A stretch of DNA of 64,000 bases from Burkholderiales bacterium (GTDB lineage Bacteria > Pseudomonadota > Gammaproteobacteria > Burkholderiales > Burkholderiaceae_C), in assembly GCA_947377275.1 (NCBI GenBank), contig CANCFV010000007.1, positions 1 to 64,000 on the forward strand, given 5' to 3'. Below the pieces are notes generated by a model that was given only the letters and a program-made list of their open reading frames with translations, was not told where the DNA came from and made no database searches. Made by a program: the position numbers and the translations under genes. Below are positions 1 to 10,442 of the stretch, piece after piece. Position 1 is the stretch's first letter; every line of letters starts with the position of its first letter.

Positions 1-1566
1 GCCGCCGGCATCACCAGCAGCGCCTTCCCCAAGGTGCTGCGCGTGGGCGGGGTGGACTGCACCACCAGCTACCTGCACCAACCCGGCGACGCCCGCGATG
101 GCGTGACGGTCAACGTGCCCATCTTCGCGCTCAACCAGGTCAGCGACGAGACCGGCGAATGGCTGGTGCCCGGCATGCTCAAGGACAAGGTGCTGGCGCT
201 GGTCAAGAGCCTGCACCAACGGCCCCGTTCGCGCCTGGTGCCCTTGCCCGATTACGCCCAAAGTTTTGTGGACACGGCCGCGTTCGGCAAAGGCAGCCTC
301 ATGGACGTGCTGCTCAAGGCCGTGCGCGACAAGACCCAGCTAGATGTGAAGCGCGCCGACTTCAAGCTCGACACCTTGTCGCCCCACCTGTTCATGAACT
401 ACCTGGTGGTGGACGAGCACGGCCGCCAATTGGGCATGGGCCGCAACCTGCCTGCGCTCAAGGCCGAGTTGGGCGCGTTGGCGCGTGGTGCTTTCCAGGC
501 TTTGGCCGCGCTCAAGGCGCAAGCGGTGGTCGATGCAGGTGCAGGCGGTGTGGCCGAGCCAGCTGCGTCTGTTGGACAGCGCTCAGGTGCTTCGCTGGGA
601 TCAGGCCAAGGCCGCGCCCACGGTGGTGGCGTCAACGAGGCAGCGCAGGGCGGTCGCGCGGGGCCACAGCGTGTGGCAGGCGAGCGAGCAGGGGCTACAC
701 CGGCCAAGCCTGTTGCGGCCCAAGCCTTGACCGACTGGACCTTTGGCGAGTTGCCTGAGCTGATGGAGATCACCCGTGGTGGACACACCCTGATTGGCTT
801 CCCCGCCCTGATCGACAAGGGCCAGCACGTCGAGATCGAGGTGTTCGACGAGCCCGCTGTGGCCGCCGCCAAGCACCGTGCCGGCCTGCGCCGCCTGGTG
901 GCTTTGCAGATCAAGGAACCGCTGAAGTACCTTGAGAAAAACATCCCCGATCTGCAAAAGATGGCGATGGCCTTCATGCCTTTGGGCACCGTTGAAGAGC
1001 TGCGCGAGCAGATCATCGACGTGGCGCTGGACCGCGCTTACCTGGCCGACCCTTTGCCCAAAGACGCCGCCACCTTCAAGGCCCGCGTCGAAGAGGGCCG
1101 CACGCGCTTGAACCTGATCGCGCAAGAGGTGGCCCGTCTGGCCGGCGGCATCTTGATTGAATACGCCGCCGCCGCGCGCAAGCTCAAAGACGCCCGCCCA
1201 CCCAAAGACGTGTCGGATGATGTGACCGGGCAGTTGCAACGGCTCATGCCCAAGCGCTTTGTGGCGCAAACCAGCTATGCGCAACTGCAACACTTTTCGC
1301 GCTACCTCAAGGGCATCACCTTGAGGTTAGACAAGCTCAAGGCCGACGCCGCCCGCGACGCCCAGCGCCTGAGCGAGCTGCGCCCCTTGGACCAACGCCT
1401 GGTGCGCCGCCTGGCCGAGCTCAAGGGCACGCACGACGCGCGGCTGGACGAGTTCCGCTGGCTGCTTGAAGAACTGCGCATCAGCCTGTTCGCCCAAGAG
1501 CTGCGCACGCCGCAGCCCATCAGCGTCAAGCGCATCGAAAAGGTGTGGGCGCAGATCAGCAACTGA
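1..1566 (+). CDS. hrpA: ATP-dependent RNA helicase HrpA, C-terminal part (ORF open at the window's left edge)
   Basis: Frame open from base 1; C-terminal sequence (DUF3418-like, ...LPKDAATFKARVEEGRTRLNLIAQEVARL..., ...RFVAQTSYAQLQHFSRYLKGITLRLDKL...) typical of HrpA. Confidence 0.85.
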   Translation, partial: AAGITSSAFPKVLRVGGVDCTTSYLHQPGDARDGVTVNVPIFALNQVSDETGEWLVPGMLKDKVLALVKSLHQRPRSRLVPLPDYAQSFVDTAAFGKGSLMDVLLKAVRDKTQLDVKRADFKLDTLSPHLFMNYLVVDEHGRQLGMGRNLPALKAELGALARGAFQALAALKAQAVVDAGAGGVAEPAASVGQRSGASLGSGQGRAHGGGVNEAAQGGRAGPQRVAGERAGATPAKPVAAQALTDWTFGELPELMEITRGGHTLIGFPALIDKGQHVEIEVFDEPAVAAAKHRAGLRRLVALQIKEPLKYLEKNIPDLQKMAMAFMPLGTVEELREQIIDVALDRAYLADPLPKDAATFKARVEEGRTRLNLIAQEVARLAGGILIEYAAAARKLKDARPPKDVSDDVTGQLQRLMPKRFVAQTSYAQLQHFSRYLKGITLRLDKLKADAARDAQRLSELRPLDQRLVRRLAELKGTHDARLDEFRWLLEELRISLFAQELRTPQPISVKRIEKVWAQISN

Positions 1567-1635
1567 AGTATTTTCATCAAAAGTTAGCGCGCCTTGCCAA
1601 AAGAGGTCAAAACGCGTTATACTAGCTTTCTCAGT

Positions 1636-1712
1636 CGGGGCGTAGCGCAGCCTGGTAGCGCATCTGCTTTGGGAGCAGAGGGTCGTGAGTTCGAATCCCA
1701 CCGCCCCGACCA
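1636..1712 (+). tRNA. tRNA-Pro(TGG)
   Basis: Cloverleaf cggggcgtagcgcag...ctgctttgggagcag...gttcgaatcccaccgccccgacca; anticodon TGG; encoded CCA. Confidence 0.95.
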
Positions 1713-1723
1713 TCAAACGTGAG

Positions 1724-1757
1724 AAGGCCAGCAAGTTCAGCTTGCTGGCCTTTTTCA
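1724..1757 (+). terminator. Rho-independent terminator after tRNA-Pro
   Basis: Perfect stem aaggccagcaag / cttgctggcctt followed by T-run. Confidence 0.85.
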
Positions 1758-1911
1758 CATCTGCACACAGCAATACACCTTCGTTTTGCCCCGCGTGATT
1801 GCCTCTTCGGCCTGGCCCGCTCTTCAGCCTTGAAGCGTGCACCCGTTCGATCTGAACAAAAGCCCGCCGCACTGCGCCGATCGAATCGCCAACCCGACAA
1901 GGGGGCAGGGC

Positions 1912-2616
1912 ATGCCAGGTTACGAAGTCAAACACACCGAGGTGGCCATCACGGGCACCGAGGGTCTCCACATCCGCTCCTTGCTCGATCGCCAGCAGTT
2001 CGCCGACCCGCAAGGTGAGGCCGAAGCCATCGGCATCTCATCGGCCATGTGGCCCTTGTTTGGCCTGCTGTGGCCCTCATCGCAGCAACTGGCGTCTTAC
2101 ATGATGGCGCGACCCGTGATCGACAGCGAGCGCATCCTGGAAGTGGGCTGCGGCTTGGCCTTGGCCAGCATGGTCTGCCACCGCCGAGGTGACGATGTCA
2201 CGGCCAGCGACTGCCATCCGCTCACCGGCGCATTCCTGCTCGAAAACCTGGCCCTCAATGACATGGCCCCGATGGCCTACCGCCATGGTGATTGGGGTGC
2301 CGACGAAGACATCGCACCCACCCACCACTACCCCATGGTCGCGGGCCGCTTCGATCTGATCATGGGCAGTGACGTGCTTTACGAGCGCGACGACATCGGC
2401 CACCTGCCGCGCTTCATTGAGCGCCACGCCCAAGAGGTCTCTGAGGTGTTGATCGTGGACCCCAACCGCGGCAACCGCAGCGCCTTCAACCGCCGCATGG
2501 CGCAGATGGGCTACGCCCTCGAAGAAATTGCGCTGCAGCAGCCTTTGGCAGATGGCGCGGCCTACCGTGGCCGCATGCTGCGCTACCGCCGCCAGTCGAG
2601 CGCCGCCCTGTCTTGA
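1912..2616 (+). CDS. Class I SAM-dependent methyltransferase (protein lysine methyltransferase-like)
   Basis: ILEVGCGLALASMVCHRRGDDVTASDCHP motif I; LIMGSDVLYE; probable start at MPGYEVKH. Confidence 0.7.
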   Translation: MPGYEVKHTEVAITGTEGLHIRSLLDRQQFADPQGEAEAIGISSAMWPLFGLLWPSSQQLASYMMARPVIDSERILEVGCGLALASMVCHRRGDDVTASDCHPLTGAFLLENLALNDMAPMAYRHGDWGADEDIAPTHHYPMVAGRFDLIMGSDVLYERDDIGHLPRFIERHAQEVSEVLIVDPNRGNRSAFNRRMAQMGYALEEIALQQPLADGAAYRGRMLRYRRQSSAALS

Positions 2617-2643
2617 CCGGCTTGAGCCGGCACAGCGCCGGCC

Positions 2644-3534
2644 TCAAGCCGATGCCGACGTGCCTTGTGGCGCTGCCAGTTGCCTCAGCAAAAATGGCTT
2701 GACCGCGTCGATCACACCCTGTGGGTTGTCGGCGAACGGGAAATGGCCACTGTCTTTGAGCAGCACGACCTCTGCCTTGGGAAAGGTTTCTTGCTGCTGG
2801 GTGGCGTACCGCGCTGGCAGATACGGGTCGGCCTCACCCCACACCACCAGCGTGGCCGGGTTGATGGGCTTGAGCATTTGGGCCAGTAACTTCGTGCGCT
2901 CAGGGGCGTCGCTGGTGGCGCGGTAGAGCTTGAGGATGGCGCTGCGCGTGGCGCTGTCCATGTCGTCGTACATGCGGTCGATGAAGGCCTGAGGCAGGCC
3001 GCGTGGCGAGCCCTTGCGCAGCGACCAGCCAAAGCCAGACCGGTTTGTCAGCAGCATTTGCAGCTCACCCAAGATGGGCGTGCGCCAAATGCGCGCCATC
3101 GTGTGCCAACGGTAGCCCTTGAGCACGCCGGTGTTGACAAGTGTCAGGCTGCCCAGCGCCAAAGGGTTCATGGCTGCCCAGGTCAGCCCCCAGGGCCCGC
3201 CGAAGTCATGCAGGACCAGGTGGGTGCGCACGACACCCATCAGGCGCAAGGCCTCGCCCAGGAAGGTTGCCCCACCCTCGACCGAATACGGAAAAGCCTT
3301 GGGTTTGTCGGCCTTGCCAAAGCCTGGCATGTCGAAGGCGATGACGCGGGCATGCGGCGCCACGGCTTGCATCAGCTCGCGCCAGTCTTCACACGAGCCA
3401 GGGTTGCCGTGCACGAACACCACCGCCTCGGTGGCGCGCAGGTCAGCGCCGCCTTGCAGCACGCGTGTGTTCACACCGCAGACCGTCAGCGTCGAGGTCT
3501 GGATGGGCCAAAAGGCATTGCTTGGGTTGCTCAT
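2644..3534 (-). CDS. Alpha/beta-fold hydrolase
   Basis: VFVHGNPGSCEDWRELM..., VLHDFGGPWGL nucleophile region, DSGHFPFADNP. Confidence 0.8.
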   Translation of the reverse strand: MSNPSNAFWPIQTSTLTVCGVNTRVLQGGADLRATEAVVFVHGNPGSCEDWRELMQAVAPHARVIAFDMPGFGKADKPKAFPYSVEGGATFLGEALRLMGVVRTHLVLHDFGGPWGLTWAAMNPLALGSLTLVNTGVLKGYRWHTMARIWRTPILGELQMLLTNRSGFGWSLRKGSPRGLPQAFIDRMYDDMDSATRSAILKLYRATSDAPERTKLLAQMLKPINPATLVVWGEADPYLPARYATQQQETFPKAEVVLLKDSGHFPFADNPQGVIDAVKPFLLRQLAAPQGTSASA

Positions 3535-3555
3535 GCGCGTGCCTCGCTGGTGGCC

Positions 3556-3765
3556 TCAGCCTTGAACCACATAACCTTCGCCACCGATCGCCTGGCGCAG
3601 CGTGTCAGCGGTCAAGGTTGACTGCACAACGACTTTGCCCTGGCCCAGGTCCACCGAGACCTCGGCTTGCGCGTCGAGGGCATGAACAGCCGCGGTCACG
3701 GCCTTGACGCAGTGCTGGCAGCTCATGCCGGCCACGTTCAACTCGGTGGTGGTGCGCTCACTCAT
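3556..3765 (-). CDS. copZ: Heavy-metal-associated (HMA) copper chaperone, CopZ-like
   Basis: 69 aa with GMSCQHC metal-binding motif; divergent from copA. Confidence 0.85.
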   Translation of the reverse strand: MSERTTTELNVAGMSCQHCVKAVTAAVHALDAQAEVSVDLGQGKVVVQSTLTADTLRQAIGGEGYVVQG

Positions 3766-3845
3766 GTGGTCTCCTGTGGTGTGTCAATGCGCCGGGGGGC
3801 AGCCCAGTCCATACTGTCAGCTTAACCCCACTTTGAACGCCAAGC

Positions 3846-6257
3846 ATGTCAGCCATTCAGCCGCCATTGCCCGCGCCATTGGCCGCCGCGCCCGTGGGGC
3901 CGGGCGGTGCGCCTGAGTCTGTTCAGTTGCTGGTGCGTGGCATGACCTGTGCGGCCTGCGTGGGCCGCGTCGAGCGCGCGCTGCGCAAAGTGCCTGGCGT
4001 GCAAACCGCGCAAGTGAACTACGCGACCGAAGTGGCTTCGGTGGATTGGGTTGCTGACGGCACGGAACACGCACCCCAGCGCCTGGCCGAAGCCATTGAA
4101 GCTGCAGGCTACCAAGCCCAGGTTCAAACCAGCGATGCCCCACCGCATGAACAGGCCGAAGGCCCTTGGCACACCTGGGGTCCCGTGGTGCTGGGTTTGC
4201 TGGCCAGCGTGCCACTGATGTGGCCCATGCTGTGGGGCCGACACGACTTCTGGCCCGCTTGGTTTCAGTTCGCCCTGGCCACGCCCGTGCAGTTCGGGCT
4301 GGGCTGGCGTTTTTACAAGGCCGGCTGGGCCGCTTTGAAAGACCGCAGCGGCAACATGGACCAGCTCGTCGCCCTGGGCACCTCTGCGGCATGGGGCTTG
4401 TCTTGCTGGTTGTGGTGGTCGCACAGCGCCGCGGGCGGCTCAACGACTGAGCTGCATCACGCCGGCGGGCATGGCCAAGCGCCAGCGCTGTATTTCGAGT
4501 CGTCGACCGTGGTCATCACGCTGGTGCTGCTGGGCAAGGCGCTGGAGGCGCGGGCCAAGCGCCAAACCTCTTCTGCCATTCGCGCCCTGCAATCGCTCAG
4601 GCCCAGCGTGGTGCACCGTCTGGGCCCACAAGGTGAGGTTGACGCCCCTTTGGCGCAGGTCATGGTGGATGACGTCCTGGTGGTTCGCCCGGGCGAGCGC
4701 ATCGCCGCCGACGGCGTGCTGGTGCAAGGGCAGGGTCATGTGGACGAAGCCATGCTGACGGGCGAGCCTGTGCCCGTGCACAAGGCCGTGGGCGATCGAC
4801 TCACTGGCGGGGCCATCAACGTCGAGGGCGTTTTGCACCTGCGCGTCACCGCCGTGGGTGGTCAGACCATGTTGGCGCACATCATCCGCCGCGTTGTGGA
4901 GGCGCAGGCTGGCAAGGCCCCTATCCAGCGCTTGGTTGACCGGGTGTCAGCCGTGTTCGTGCCCGCTGTGCTGCTGGTGGCGATCTTCACCGGGCTTGGC
5001 TGGTACCTCTCGGGCCTGGATGCCGAGCTGGCTTTGGTGCGTGCCGTGGCCGTGCTGGTGATTGCGTGCCCATGTGCCTTGGGGCTGGCCACGCCTGCAG
5101 CCATCATGGCAGGCACCGGGGCGGCGGCGCGCCAAGGCATCCTCATCAAAGACCCGCAAACCTTGGAGATGGCGCACCGCGTGCAGTGCGTGGCCTTCGA
5201 CAAAACCGGCACCCTCACGGTTGGTCGTCCCGAACTCACCCATTGGCAGGTGGCAAGCGTGAGCTCACCCGACGGCATCACCGCCGAGCAGGCTTTGACG
5301 GTGGCCGCGGCCTTGCAGGTGGGCAGCGACCACCCCTTGGCAAATGCCGTCCGGCGGGCACACGAGGCCAGCCAGGCACTACTCACGAATGAACTCGCGC
5401 CCGTGGCGGTGGATGTGCGAGCCGTGGCAGGGCAGGGCGTTGAGGGCCGCTTGTCCTTGGGGGCGCAAGACGCCCTGTGGCGCTTGGGCAGCACCGTCTG
5501 GGCTCACGCGCTGATGAGTGGGGGCACGCCGCTGCAGGCCGCACCCCTCGACCTTTTCGCGGCGGCGGCCACGGCGGCCGATCAAGGCGCCTCGGTGTCG
5601 TGGTTGCTGCGCGCGCGCCGTCCTGATGCCCCCCTTGCGCTTGAGTCGGACCCGGCCAATGTGGCTGAGCATTGGGAGCCCATGGCCATCTTCATGTTCT
5701 CCGACCAGATCAAGCCGGGTGCGGCGCAAGCGGTGGCTCAGCTCCAGCGCCAAGGCATTCGAACGGTGATGATCTCAGGGGACAACGCTGGGGCGGCTCG
5801 GTTCATCGCGCAGCAAGTGGGCATTGCCGAGGTGGTTGCCGAGGTGTTGCCACAAGACAAGGCCGACCACATCGAGCGTCTGCAGCGCGGCCCCGATGGC
5901 CAGCGCGTCATCGTCGCCATGGTGGGCGATGGCATCAATGATGCTGCGGCCTTGGCCGTGGCCGATGTGGGCATGGCCATGGCCAACCCTGGCGGCGGTA
6001 CCGACGTGGCCCTCAACGCCGCCGGCATCGCTCTGCTGCGAGGCGACCCCTTGCTGGTGCCCGCCGCCTTGGGCATCTCGGCGCGCACCTCGGCCAAGAT
6101 CTGGCAGAACCTCACTTGGGCGTTCGCCTACAACGTCATTGGGATCCCGCTGGCCGCGATGGGGTGGTTGAGCCCCATGCTGGCCGGTGCCGCCATGGCC
6201 ATGAGCAGCGTCAGTGTGTTGCTCAACGCGCTGTGGCTGTCTCGGTGGCGCCCTTGA
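3846..6257 (+). CDS. copA: Copper-translocating P-type ATPase
   Basis: [15 protein letters not shown] domain, [31 protein letters not shown]. Confidence 0.93.
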   Translation: MSAIQPPLPAPLAAAPVGPGGAPESVQLLVRGMTCAACVGRVERALRKVPGVQTAQVNYATEVASVDWVADGTEHAPQRLAEAIEAAGYQAQVQTSDAPPHEQAEGPWHTWGPVVLGLLASVPLMWPMLWGRHDFWPAWFQFALATPVQFGLGWRFYKAGWAALKDRSGNMDQLVALGTSAAWGLSCWLWWSHSAAGGSTTELHHAGGHGQAPALYFESSTVVITLVLLGKALEARAKRQTSSAIRALQSLRPSVVHRLGPQGEVDAPLAQVMVDDVLVVRPGERIAADGVLVQGQGHVDEAMLTGEPVPVHKAVGDRLTGGAINVEGVLHLRVTAVGGQTMLAHIIRRVVEAQAGKAPIQRLVDRVSAVFVPAVLLVAIFTGLGWYLSGLDAELALVRAVAVLVIACPCALGLATPAAIMAGTGAAARQGILIKDPQTLEMAHRVQCVAFDKTGTLTVGRPELTHWQVASVSSPDGITAEQALTVAAALQVGSDHPLANAVRRAHEASQALLTNELAPVAVDVRAVAGQGVEGRLSLGAQDALWRLGSTVWAHALMSGGTPLQAAPLDLFAAAATAADQGASVSWLLRARRPDAPLALESDPANVAEHWEPMAIFMFSDQIKPGAAQAVAQLQRQGIRTVMISGDNAGAARFIAQQVGIAEVVAEVLPQDKADHIERLQRGPDGQRVIVAMVGDGINDAAALAVADVGMAMANPGGGTDVALNAAGIALLRGDPLLVPAALGISARTSAKIWQNLTWAFAYNVIGIPLAAMGWLSPMLAGAAMAMSSVSVLLNALWLSRWRP

Positions 6258-6287
6258 GCAGGCGCATGGCTTAAACTCATGCCCTGT

Positions 6288-6364
6288 CTGCCCGTAGCTC
6301 AACTGGATAGAGCAATCGCCTTCTAAGCGATAGGTCGGGGGTTCGAGTCCCTCCGGGCGGGCCA
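6288..6364 (+). tRNA. tRNA-Arg(TCT)
   Basis: Cloverleaf ctgcccgtagctcaactggatagagc...gccttctaagcg...gggttcgagtccctccgggcgggcca; anticodon TCT. Confidence 0.93.
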
Positions 6365-6731
6365 CTGACCACGCGGCGCGGGTGCGGCAACCAAGCCGAT
6401 CAGCCTTGATTTCAGTCCTGTGCGTTTTGCGCGACAGAGCCACCCGCTTGCTGCGGGGCTTGCAGGTTTCGTATCCCCAAGCGCCCGCCAGCAACTGTTG
6501 AGCTTTCAGTGGCCACCGCTTCCTTGAGTCAGCAATCTGGGCACTTGGCGCAGACCGTGCACCAGTTTCTGGGTTGAGTCAGGGTCCGGACGGGCCAATC
6601 CCGTGAAAACACCGCACACCGCGGGCACCCCCCGCCCGCTAAAATGAGCGAGCCTCACAGCCCTGCTGGCAGGGCGATCACAACGCTCAGCTCCGTGCTG
6701 AGCACACACCAAGCCAGGACACCTCCGTTGC

Positions 6732-7382
6732 ATGTTTGACGCCATCAAGCGCCTGATCGGCTCTGCCCCCCAATCTGATGACGCTGGCCGCGTGTTGGCT
6801 GCTTGGGCCAAGTCCGACGGGCATTCATTCAAGCGCGTGAGAGGCAAAACGGGCGGCGGTTACGTGGTCAGCACACCTGCTGGCTGGCGGGTCGAATGGG
6901 GCGCCTCGCAGCGCAGCTACATCGACGGCCAGGAACTTCGGTTTCGGTGTGACACCGGACTGTCCCCTGACGTGCAGTTCATTTTTGTCACCAAGGTGGT
7001 GGCGCAGGCCTTGGAGTCGGATGTCTTCACGCGTTTCACCAACGCGATGCAAACCCAGATCGACAACACCTTGCCAGAAGAGATGCGTTGGCTGGCCATG
7101 CACCAACGCATTGCCTTGAACGGCGCACCCGTGCTGGCCAAGCGTTTTGTGCTGCTGGGCAATGCCGAGCCCGTGGCCCGTCAGTGGCTCGACGAGCCGA
7201 TGCTCGATGCCTTGGAAGCGGCGGCCACCACTTGGTGGACCGACACCCTTTTGCTCGTGTTGACCATCAACCGCGGCATCGTCACGCTGCGCATGGCGGG
7301 GCAACCGCTGGAGCCGATGCAGCTCAAGCTCGTGGGGCAGTTGTTCGCCAAGTTGGCGGCCCGGCTCAAGCAAATCGCCTGA
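6732..7382 (+). CDS. Conserved hypothetical protein
   Basis: 216-aa ORF, start at ATG, coding-like composition, intergenic placement. Confidence 0.6.
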   Translation: MFDAIKRLIGSAPQSDDAGRVLAAWAKSDGHSFKRVRGKTGGGYVVSTPAGWRVEWGASQRSYIDGQELRFRCDTGLSPDVQFIFVTKVVAQALESDVFTRFTNAMQTQIDNTLPEEMRWLAMHQRIALNGAPVLAKRFVLLGNAEPVARQWLDEPMLDALEAAATTWWTDTLLLVLTINRGIVTLRMAGQPLEPMQLKLVGQLFAKLAARLKQIA

Positions 7383-7397
7383 GCCCCTTCGGGGGCC

Positions 7398-8168
7398 TCA
7401 GCGCGCCTTGGCCTTCAAGAAGGATTCGATCGCATCGCCCGCCTCTGGCCTGATCAGGTTGCGGATGAAGTGCTGCTTTTCTTGCGCCAATTGTTCGGTC
7501 AAAGTGTTGGCGCCTGCATCGTTGACCAGCTCTTTCACGCTGGCCAAGACGTGAGGCGAGACACCGGCCATCTGCTCGGCCACAGCCAAAGCGTTCGACA
7601 AGGCCTCACCCGCGGGAACCAAGCGCTGCACCAAGCCATGCGCTTGCCACTGCTGCGCAGTTTGGTCTTCGCCCAACCACAGCAATGCCAGCGCTTGCGC
7701 GCGCCCCAAGGCGCGGGTCAGGTGCCACGAAGCACCGCCATCTGGCGACAGCGCCACTTGGCTGTACGCCATCACAAAACGCGTGTTCTCTGCGGCCACG
7801 ATGAGGTCGCAGGCCAGCGCCAAGGACACGCCACCGCCTGCTGCCACCCCTTCGACGGCAGCAATCACAGGTTTTGGAAAGCTGCGCAAGGCCTCGACCC
7901 ACTGATGGAAGGCGCTCAGGCTGGCGTCTGTGGCGGGCAGGTCATGAACCCGGTTGTGAGACAAGCGTTGCAGGTCTCCGCCGCCGCAGAAGTGGTGGCC
8001 CGCGCCCGTCAGCACCACGGCGCGGACATCGGGATTGCCCTCGGCCATGTTGAGCGTTTCAATTCCCGCCGCGTACACTTGGGGCGACAAGGCATTGCGC
8101 GTGGCCGGACCCGCCAAGGTCATGACCAAGGTGCTGCCGCTGCGTTCGGTCTGAAGTTGTGTGGTCAT
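7398..8168 (-). CDS. Enoyl-CoA hydratase/isomerase family protein
   Basis: MTTQLQTERSGSTLVMTL..., GHHFCGGGDLQRL, AVEGVAAGGGVSLALACDLIVA. Confidence 0.85.
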   Translation of the reverse strand: MTTQLQTERSGSTLVMTLAGPATRNALSPQVYAAGIETLNMAEGNPDVRAVVLTGAGHHFCGGGDLQRLSHNRVHDLPATDASLSAFHQWVEALRSFPKPVIAAVEGVAAGGGVSLALACDLIVAAENTRFVMAYSQVALSPDGGASWHLTRALGRAQALALLWLGEDQTAQQWQAHGLVQRLVPAGEALSNALAVAEQMAGVSPHVLASVKELVNDAGANTLTEQLAQEKQHFIRNLIRPEAGDAIESFLKAKAR

Positions 8169-8295
8169 GTGTCTCAAAAGGCCAGAAATGGCCGCATCCC
8201 GTAACAAATCCGCGCAAGGCCTGCGTGCTTTCCGCGACGTGCAATGTCCAGCCTTCATGCTAGAGTCAAAAGCTGACGCCCCACGATGCACCGAG

Positions 8296-10422
8296 ATGAA
8301 TAATTTGAAGCGGGTATCGGCCGCGGCTCTGGCTACCTCGACGCTCCTGTTATCACCAGGGACTTCACATGGCTTGGGCTTTGGTCGCCCTAACAGCCAC
8401 GCCGTTTTGGGCGACACACTTTCCCTGACGGTTCCCATTCGCCTCGAGCCTGGTGAAGAAATCGCCAACGACTGCCTCGCTGCTGACGTCTATTTTGGCG
8501 ACGACAAATTGCCAGGTGCTTCGGTGCAAGCGGTGGTCAATCCGGGCGAGGGCGCGGAACGCACGCTCAAGGTGCGCACGACCGCGCTGATCAACGAACC
8601 CGTGGTCACCGTGTACTTGGCTGCGGGCTGCAAAGCGCGGATCACACGCAAATTCGTGGCCTTTGCAGACCCTCCGGGCATGAGCATGCCTTCGGTCGCT
8701 GCCTCGCCGGCGGTTGAAGCGCCCGTTGCACCGGCATCGCCCGTGGCGGCTGTGGTGTCGTCAAAGGCCGAGAAGCCTCTGAAGTCGGTATCGGTGGCCA
8801 CATCGGCAGGCAAAGCGCCTGCGCCTTCGACTCGCCGTTCGGAGGGCTCTGTGCTGGCCAAGGCGCCCAGCTCCAGCTTGGGCGATCCGTCGTTCACCGC
8901 GCGTCAGGCCCGTGTGGCGCCAGACGCAGCTTTGACAGCGCGTGCCTACAAGCCTGCGAAGGCGGCCAAAGCCAAGTCGGGCGCAGCCCCTGCACCCCAA
9001 GAAGACGGCGCTCGTCTGTTGCTCGATCCGGTTGAGGCCGACGCCACGGTCATGCCCAATTTGCGCATGGCCACGGGGTTTGCCGAGCTGGCCAGCCCAG
9101 ATGACAACAGCCCAACGACCCTGGCCCGCCGCGCGACAGCGGCCGCGATGTGGCAGGCCATGAACGCCTCGCCCGAGCAACTCGCTCGCGACCGGCAACG
9201 GTTGCAAGAACTTGAACAGCGCCTGGCTCAACTCAAGCAAGAAGGCGAGCAGGCCCAATTGGCCGTGAAAGCCTTGCAAGAGCGTGTGCAGCGCGCTGAA
9301 GCGCAGCGCATCAGCCCCCAGTGGTCTGCGGCCTTGCTGGCAGTGGCCGTGGGTGGCTTGGCCATGTCGGCCTATTTGTACCTGCAGTTGCGCAAACGCC
9401 GCAAAGAAGAGCAAGACGCTTGGTGGAAGGCGGAGGCTGAGCAGCTCCACCCCAGCCCAGACGACGACTTCACTTCGGCGTTGGGCAACGATGACCTCGT
9501 TGCGCCCGGCTTGGCGCCCCAGTCTGAGATCCATGCCCGTTCGGCGCTGGTGGCACCGCCGGCAGCGGCCGAGGCTGCCTACGGGGGCGAATGGGGCGAG
9601 TCCAGCTTGACCCCACAACAGTTGCACGCGCTGGTGCCTGATGCGGCGCCTGTACCTGTGCCTGTGCGCGCCGCCGCCGCACCAGCCGAGCCTTTGCGCG
9701 AGGTGTCTGTCGAAGAGCTGATCGACCTCGAGCAGCAAGCCGACTTCTTCGTGGTCTTGGGCCAAGACGCTGCGGCCATCGAGTTGCTTGAAAGCCATGT
9801 GCACAGCACGGCAGCAGCCAGTCCATTGCCCATGTTGAAGTTGCTGGAGATCTACCAGCGCCTGGGGCAACGCGCCAATTACGAGCGCACGCAGTCGTCA
9901 TTCAACCAGCGTTTCAACGCGCATGCGCCGGCCTGGGAGTCTGACCTGCAGCACGGACTGAGCTTGAGCGATTACCCCGGTGTGGTCGAGCGCCTGCAGG
10001 CCCTTTGGCAACAGCCCACCCGTGCCATGTCGCTGCTCGAAACGTCCTTGACGCGCCCAGAGACGGGCACCGAAACCTTTGAGTTGCCCGCTTACCGCGA
10101 ATTGCTCTTCTTGTACGCCGTGGCGCGCGACCTGGCCGAGCGCGAACCGCTTGGCGGCATTGCGTCTGTGGATCTGTTGCTGCCTGTGCCAGACGAAGGT
10201 GAGCTGTTGGCAGCCTCATCGCCAGACACGGACATGCAGCCTTTGATGGCCACCTTGCCGGTCAAGGCCCACCCTGACTTCAGCCCCAGCATGAGCCTGG
10301 ATTTGCATCTGGACGATCTGCACGCGCCTGCGGCCGGCATTTCTGGCATGGTGCTCAGCAGCCCGCTGTCATCGCACCCCATTGAGGGCGAGCAGCCCCC
10401 CGAGGCCTCCTACAAGCCTTGA
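8296..10422 (+). CDS. FimV-like pilus assembly/peptidoglycan-associated protein
   Basis: Signal-like N-terminus, GLGFGRPNSHAVLGDTLSLTVPI FimV N-terminal domain, coiled coil, TM segment, C-terminal TPR-like region. Confidence 0.75.
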   Translation: MNNLKRVSAAALATSTLLLSPGTSHGLGFGRPNSHAVLGDTLSLTVPIRLEPGEEIANDCLAADVYFGDDKLPGASVQAVVNPGEGAERTLKVRTTALINEPVVTVYLAAGCKARITRKFVAFADPPGMSMPSVAASPAVEAPVAPASPVAAVVSSKAEKPLKSVSVATSAGKAPAPSTRRSEGSVLAKAPSSSLGDPSFTARQARVAPDAALTARAYKPAKAAKAKSGAAPAPQEDGARLLLDPVEADATVMPNLRMATGFAELASPDDNSPTTLARRATAAAMWQAMNASPEQLARDRQRLQELEQRLAQLKQEGEQAQLAVKALQERVQRAEAQRISPQWSAALLAVAVGGLAMSAYLYLQLRKRRKEEQDAWWKAEAEQLHPSPDDDFTSALGNDDLVAPGLAPQSEIHARSALVAPPAAAEAAYGGEWGESSLTPQQLHALVPDAAPVPVPVRAAAAPAEPLREVSVEELIDLEQQADFFVVLGQDAAAIELLESHVHSTAAASPLPMLKLLEIYQRLGQRANYERTQSSFNQRFNAHAPAWESDLQHGLSLSDYPGVVERLQALWQQPTRAMSLLETSLTRPETGTETFELPAYRELLFLYAVARDLAEREPLGGIASVDLLLPVPDEGELLAASSPDTDMQPLMATLPVKAHPDFSPSMSLDLHLDDLHAPAAGISGMVLSSPLSSHPIEGEQPPEASYKP

Positions 10423-10442
10423 TGCGGTTGGCGCTGGCATCG